Below are positions 44,538 to 47,340 of a stretch of 47,340 nt of DNA, one piece after another. The position numbers and the translations under genes are program-made. Below the pieces are notes generated by a model. The model saw only the letters and a list, made by a program, of their open reading frames with translations. It was not told the origin of the DNA and did no database searches. This DNA is from an uncultured Pseudomonadota bacterium (lineage in GTDB: Bacteria; Pseudomonadota; Gammaproteobacteria; Burkholderiales; Methylophilaceae), in contig CAIRBH010000034.1 in assembly GCA_903876765.1 (NCBI GenBank), positions 1 to 47,340 of the forward strand. The letters run 5' to 3'. Each line of letters opens with the position of its first letter. Within the stretch, counting starts at the first letter, position 1.

Positions 44538-44648
44538 GATATTGTGGAGAGTATTTGTTAATTTACGGAACTTTTTTAAAGTCAACTTTTTTATTAATAA
44601 TTTTTTCAATAAAAAACAGTATTTATTGCTAGGAATGGCTATTTTTTT

Positions 44649-45755
44649 ATGCTAGTGAATTCTCAACTCTATCGGACTATTTGGCCACAAAGGTCTAGAG
44701 CGAATAGTTTGGCCGTTGTTTGTATCATAGACCAAACTAAGTTGCCGCATCAGTTTGTCATTGCTAGTATTGAGCATTTTCAACAAATGCTGGCGGCGAT
44801 TAACACCATGCAAGTTCGTGGCGCACCGTTAATTGGTGCGGCAGCGGCTTATGCGATAGCCTTGGCCGTGCAAGATGACGCTAGTGATCAGCATTTACAG
44901 GCTAGCGCTGCGCAACTGATGCAAAGTCGTCCTACGGCGGTGAATTTACATTGGGCAGTGCAACGCATGTTGGGTTTATTAATGACCTTGCCAGCCTCAG
45001 ATAGAAATCAGGCGGCATGGCATGAAGCGGCTAATATTTGTGAGCAAGATGTTTTGCTTAATCAAGCAATCGGTCGCCATGGTTGGACTTTAATCCAAGC
45101 TGCAAGTGAGCATGCAAAGGTAAGCCAAGTCCAAGGCTCGGTGGTAAATGTACTGACGCATTGCAATGCAGGCTGGTTGGCTACGGTAGATTTTGGCACG
45201 GCACTTGCCCCTATTTATACCGCGCATAATGCTGGCATCAATTTACATGTTTGGGTAGATGAAACGCGGCCGCGCAATCAGGGGGCTAGTTTAACCGCAT
45301 GGGAGCTGGCTCAGCATGGGGTGCCGCATACGATAATTAGTGATAATGCGGGTGGTCATTTGATGCAACAGGGCTTGGTTGATTTAGTCATAGTCGGTGC
45401 GGACCGTGTCACCAGTCAAGGTGATGTATGCAATAAAATTGGCACTTATTTAAAGGCTTTAGCGGCTTTTGATAATGACGTGCCATTTTATGCGGCCGTG
45501 CCTAGCCCAACGATAGACTGGACGATTACAGATGGTTTAACTGAAATTGAGATTGAACATAGACATGGCGATGAACTGGCGTATATGCAGGGTTTAGCGG
45601 CAGATGGTAGCCTACAAAATATACGGGTTATACCCGTTGGCGCTCAAGCCATGAATCCTGCTTTTGACGTGACGCCGGCCAGATTAGTCACTGGCATTAT
45701 TACCGAACAAGGTATTTTTCCCCCCGCTGAGCTAAGTCTTAGTCGGCAAACATAA
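44649..45755 (+). CDS. mtnA: methylthioribose-1-phosphate isomerase
   Basis: A 368-residue enzyme of methionine salvage. MQVRGAPLIGAAAAYAIALAV, the catalytic Cys region LTHCNAGWLATVDFGTALAPIY, VDETRPRNQGASLTAWELAQHG and the catalytic Asp in VIVGADRVTSQGDVCNKIGTY are all present. mtnB follows 18 bases later. No strong ribosome site is seen at 44649 (AGGA is 14 bases away). No other mtn genes follow within the window. Confidence 0.95.
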   Translation: MLVNSQLYRTIWPQRSRANSLAVVCIIDQTKLPHQFVIASIEHFQQMLAAINTMQVRGAPLIGAAAAYAIALAVQDDASDQHLQASAAQLMQSRPTAVNLHWAVQRMLGLLMTLPASDRNQAAWHEAANICEQDVLLNQAIGRHGWTLIQAASEHAKVSQVQGSVVNVLTHCNAGWLATVDFGTALAPIYTAHNAGINLHVWVDETRPRNQGASLTAWELAQHGVPHTIISDNAGGHLMQQGLVDLVIVGADRVTSQGDVCNKIGTYLKALAAFDNDVPFYAAVPSPTIDWTITDGLTEIEIEHRHGDELAYMQGLAADGSLQNIRVIPVGAQAMNPAFDVTPARLVTGIITEQGIFPPAELSLSRQT

Positions 45756-45773
45756 AGTCAGGTTGATATTAAC

Positions 45774-46424
45774 ATGCCAGTCTTAGCTGAATCTAAATTG
45801 CGCGAACAGTTACTCATAACCAGTCAGCAACTAGTTGTATTGGGGCTGAATAAGGGCACGGCGGGCAACGCCAGTGTGCGCTGTGGGGCTGGGTTTTTGG
45901 TGACGCCATCTGGTTTGCCTATGGAGCAAATGTCAGCGGCTAGCATGGTCAAAATGCACTGGGACGGCAGTTTTGCTGCCGATAAAAAACCATCCAGTGA
46001 ATGGCGTTTTCATAGAGATATTATGCAAAACCGACCTGAGGTTAACGCCGTGATACATACGCATAGTATGTTCGCTACCAGTTTGGCTTGTTTGCATAAA
46101 GATATCCCGGCGTTTCATTACATGATTGCGATAGCCGGTGGCGATAGCATACGCTGCGCAGATTACGCCTTATTTGGCTCGCAGGATTTATCGGATAAGG
46201 CATTAGCAGCATTGGCGCAACGCAAGGCCTGTTTACTGGCTAATCACGGCATGATAGCACTGGGGCGCGATTTAGCCGATGCGCTGGCGGTGACTCAAGA
46301 GGTAGAAAATTTAGCAGAACAATATTGGCGAACCTTGCAAATTGGCGCACCAAAATTATTGAGCGAGGCGCAAATGCAAGCTGTATTTCAGCAGTTTAAA
46401 GGTTATGGCAATTGGGTAATTTAG
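45774..46424 (+). CDS. mtnB: methylthioribulose-1-phosphate dehydratase
   Basis: A 216-residue class II aldolase-like Zn enzyme. GLNKGTAGNASVR and VTPSGLPMEQM bind the phosphate. The Zn ligands are in AVIHTHSMFATSLACL and a later LLANHGMIALG. It acts directly after MtnA in methionine salvage. Class II aldolase relatives such as fuculose-phosphate aldolase are an alternative by fold, but pairing with mtnA decides the call. Confidence 0.92.
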   Translation: MPVLAESKLREQLLITSQQLVVLGLNKGTAGNASVRCGAGFLVTPSGLPMEQMSAASMVKMHWDGSFAADKKPSSEWRFHRDIMQNRPEVNAVIHTHSMFATSLACLHKDIPAFHYMIAIAGGDSIRCADYALFGSQDLSDKALAALAQRKACLLANHGMIALGRDLADALAVTQEVENLAEQYWRTLQIGAPKLLSEAQMQAVFQQFKGYGNWVI

Positions 46425-46494
46425 GCATTAAACACCCCATCTAAGTCGTACCGTTAAAAATGGGTCTTACTATGGCGCTTAGCCAATACCGATT

Positions 46495-46531
46495 AAATAA
46501 AGGGGCTAGACTGCATCTAGCCCCTTTATTT
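46495..46531. terminator. strong terminator after mtnAB
   Basis: AAATAAAGGGGCTAGA (46495-46510) pairs perfectly over 16 bp with TCTAGCCCCTTTATTT (46516-46531) around CTGCA. It lies 70 bases after mtnB. The rest of the 319-base gap 46425-46743 shows no further gene and must include the pqqA promoter. Confidence 0.85.
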
Positions 46532-46743
46532 ATCGATGTATGCTCGGAAGTGACCAAATTCAAATATTTACTTGATGAAAAAAATCGTTCGTGATGTGGC
46601 AGAAAAGTATATTTCTTCAATGATTTTACTTAGCCGGCATTCATGAAGATTAATAGTGATAAGTTTAAGAGTCGGCTCATAATGAACACATACGAACAAG
46701 ACATGTTGTCTGTTCATCTAGTTAAAAACTTTGGAGAATTATT

Positions 46744-46815
46744 ATGTGGACTACACCAGCGGCTACAGAAATGCGTTTTGGCTTTGAAGTGACAATGTAC
46801 GTAATGAATAAGTAA
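46744..46815 (+). CDS. pqqA: PQQ precursor peptide PqqA
   Basis: A 23-residue peptide MWTTPAATEMRFGFEVTMYV-MNK. E15 and Y19 in E-V-T-M-Y are the two residues that PqqE links to form pyrroloquinoline quinone, the cofactor of methanol dehydrogenase. GGAG lies 7 bases before the ATG. It stands alone: its own terminator follows and the next gene is ovoA, not pqqB. Methylotrophs can carry several pqqA copies away from pqqBCDE; this appears to be one. Confidence 0.95.
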   Translation: MWTTPAATEMRFGFEVTMYVMNK

Positions 46816-46830
46816 TCTGCTTTACCGAAT

Positions 46831-46862
46831 AAAAAGCCTATTCAGCAATGAATAGGCTTTTT
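46831..46862 (+). terminator. terminator of pqqA
   Basis: AAAAAGCCTATTC (46831-46843) pairs perfectly over 13 bp with GAATAGGCTTTTT (46850-46862), and the T-run continues. It begins 15 bases after the pqqA stop, making a monocistronic message. The following 307 bases to ovoA are AT-rich and I see no gene in them. Confidence 0.88.
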
Positions 46863-47169
46863 TGTTTATGAAAAAGCCTAGTTACAGTTGGCAAAATTGA
46901 CAAAAAAAGTTATAAAATGCCAAGGTAGATGCCAAAATTATTCGAGTTGCGTAAACATCCGTCTAAGCTACCACCGTAGATTTTAAATATGAAATAAATC
47001 TGTAGATTTTTAATAATTATCTAAGCTCTATGATTGATGCTTTATATTTATGAAAAATTGCCTATTAGCCTCACTGAAAGCCAGAATGATTGTGATTTTT
47101 GTAACATTTTTTTAATCAATTTAATTTAAATGGTACGTTAACATCAATCATTCAACCAATCCCAAAATT

Positions 47170-47340
47170 ATGAATTCACTTTTAAATCGCAGCCTCGTTT
47201 TAAGTAATAATAAAATACCCGTTACTCGCGAGCAGATTAGAGCTTATTTTCATCAAACGTCAGATTTGTATGAAAGCTTATTTGAAACATTAAAAAATGA
47301 CGAGGCGTATTACCTAAAACCCAATCATTTGCGACACCCA
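47170..47340 (+). CDS. ovoA: 5-histidylcysteine sulfoxide synthase, N-terminal fragment (cut by window edge)
   Basis: The first 57 codons only. YFHQTSDLYESLFETLKNDEAYYLKPNHLRHP matches the start of OvoA (DinB-like N-terminal helix with the LRHPLIFY region that follows). OvoA joins cysteine and histidine oxidatively in ovothiol synthesis and in its full form carries an FGE-sulfatase-type catalytic domain and often a methyltransferase. Those parts lie beyond the window. The call rests on the N-terminal pattern. Confidence 0.75.
   Translation, partial: MNSLLNRSLVLSNNKIPVTREQIRAYFHQTSDLYESLFETLKNDEAYYLKPNHLRHP

Noticed and set aside
44384-44648. Chromosomal replication origin
   Set aside because: Only two good DnaA boxes are present and none of the usual origin neighbours (dnaA, dnaN, gidA, parA) is in the window.
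46897-46916. Sigma-70 promoter TTGACA/TATAAA before ovoA
   Set aside because: The two hexamers are only 8 bases apart, far too close for a working promoter.

Overview
The window looks like chromosomal DNA of a methylotrophic betaproteobacterium, most likely Methylophilaceae (Methylotenera-like). This is inferred from an orphan pqqA, the AT-leaning coding style, and the mix of betaproteobacterial housekeeping genes (purB, prfC, glyA-nrdR-ribD, mtnAB, iscX). No 16S rRNA or tRNA is visible, so the genus is not proven.

Layout. (1) 1-3476: the start of purB, then a small chromosomal integron. A forward intI carries the integron-specific insert. Three leftward cassettes are bounded by attC-like sites: a HEPN protein with an unrecognised partner, then two BrnT/BrnA toxin-antitoxin pairs, each with a palindrome at its promoter. 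(2) 3558-10724: a YchJ-like protein and prfC; an agmatinase and a gamma-glutamylputrescine oxidase; a small membrane protein; a TctE/TctD-like two-component system and a small lipoprotein. (3) 10792-23731: the most interesting block. A leftward operon encodes a tetraheme NapC/NirT-type quinol dehydrogenase, an outer-membrane beta-barrel with an N-terminal CxxCH heme site, and a periplasmic cytochrome c. A second leftward operon encodes a thermostable-hemolysin-family protein, an acyl-CoA-synthetase-like ligase, a heme-oxygenase-like diiron-oxidase candidate, an SDR and a TPR protein. Each operon has a near-perfect sigma-54 promoter (TGGCAY-N5-TTGCA), and each promoter has a related 32-bp element 77 bp upstream of its -24 end. 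Just beyond lie a PstS-like protein, a porin, a membrane histidine kinase and an NtrC-family sigma-54 activator with GAFTGA. I infer that this kinase/activator pair drives both operons.

(4) 23807-37577: a large forward polyamine cluster (puuD, puuA-like ligase, putrescine aminotransferase, potFGHI uptake system, two aldehyde dehydrogenases, a GabT-like aminotransferase and a second glutamine-synthetase-family ligase). With speB and the PuuB-like oxidase at 5.7-8.0 kb it encodes uptake and breakdown of agmatine and putrescine to succinate, by both the glutamylated and the direct transamination routes. (5) 37686-46531: phosphoglucomutase, a membrane-anchored aspartic protease, iscX, glyA-nrdR-(small membrane protein)-ribD-tatD, an AT-rich spacer with two DnaA boxes, and mtnA-mtnB of methionine salvage. 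(6) 46744-47340: a stand-alone pqqA with its own terminator, and the first 57 codons of ovoA (ovothiol synthesis), cut by the window end.

The main candidate for an undescribed system is the sigma-54-linked pairing in region 3. It ties a possible trans-envelope electron conduit to a probable fatty-acid-derived small-molecule operon, under one envelope-sensing two-component system.
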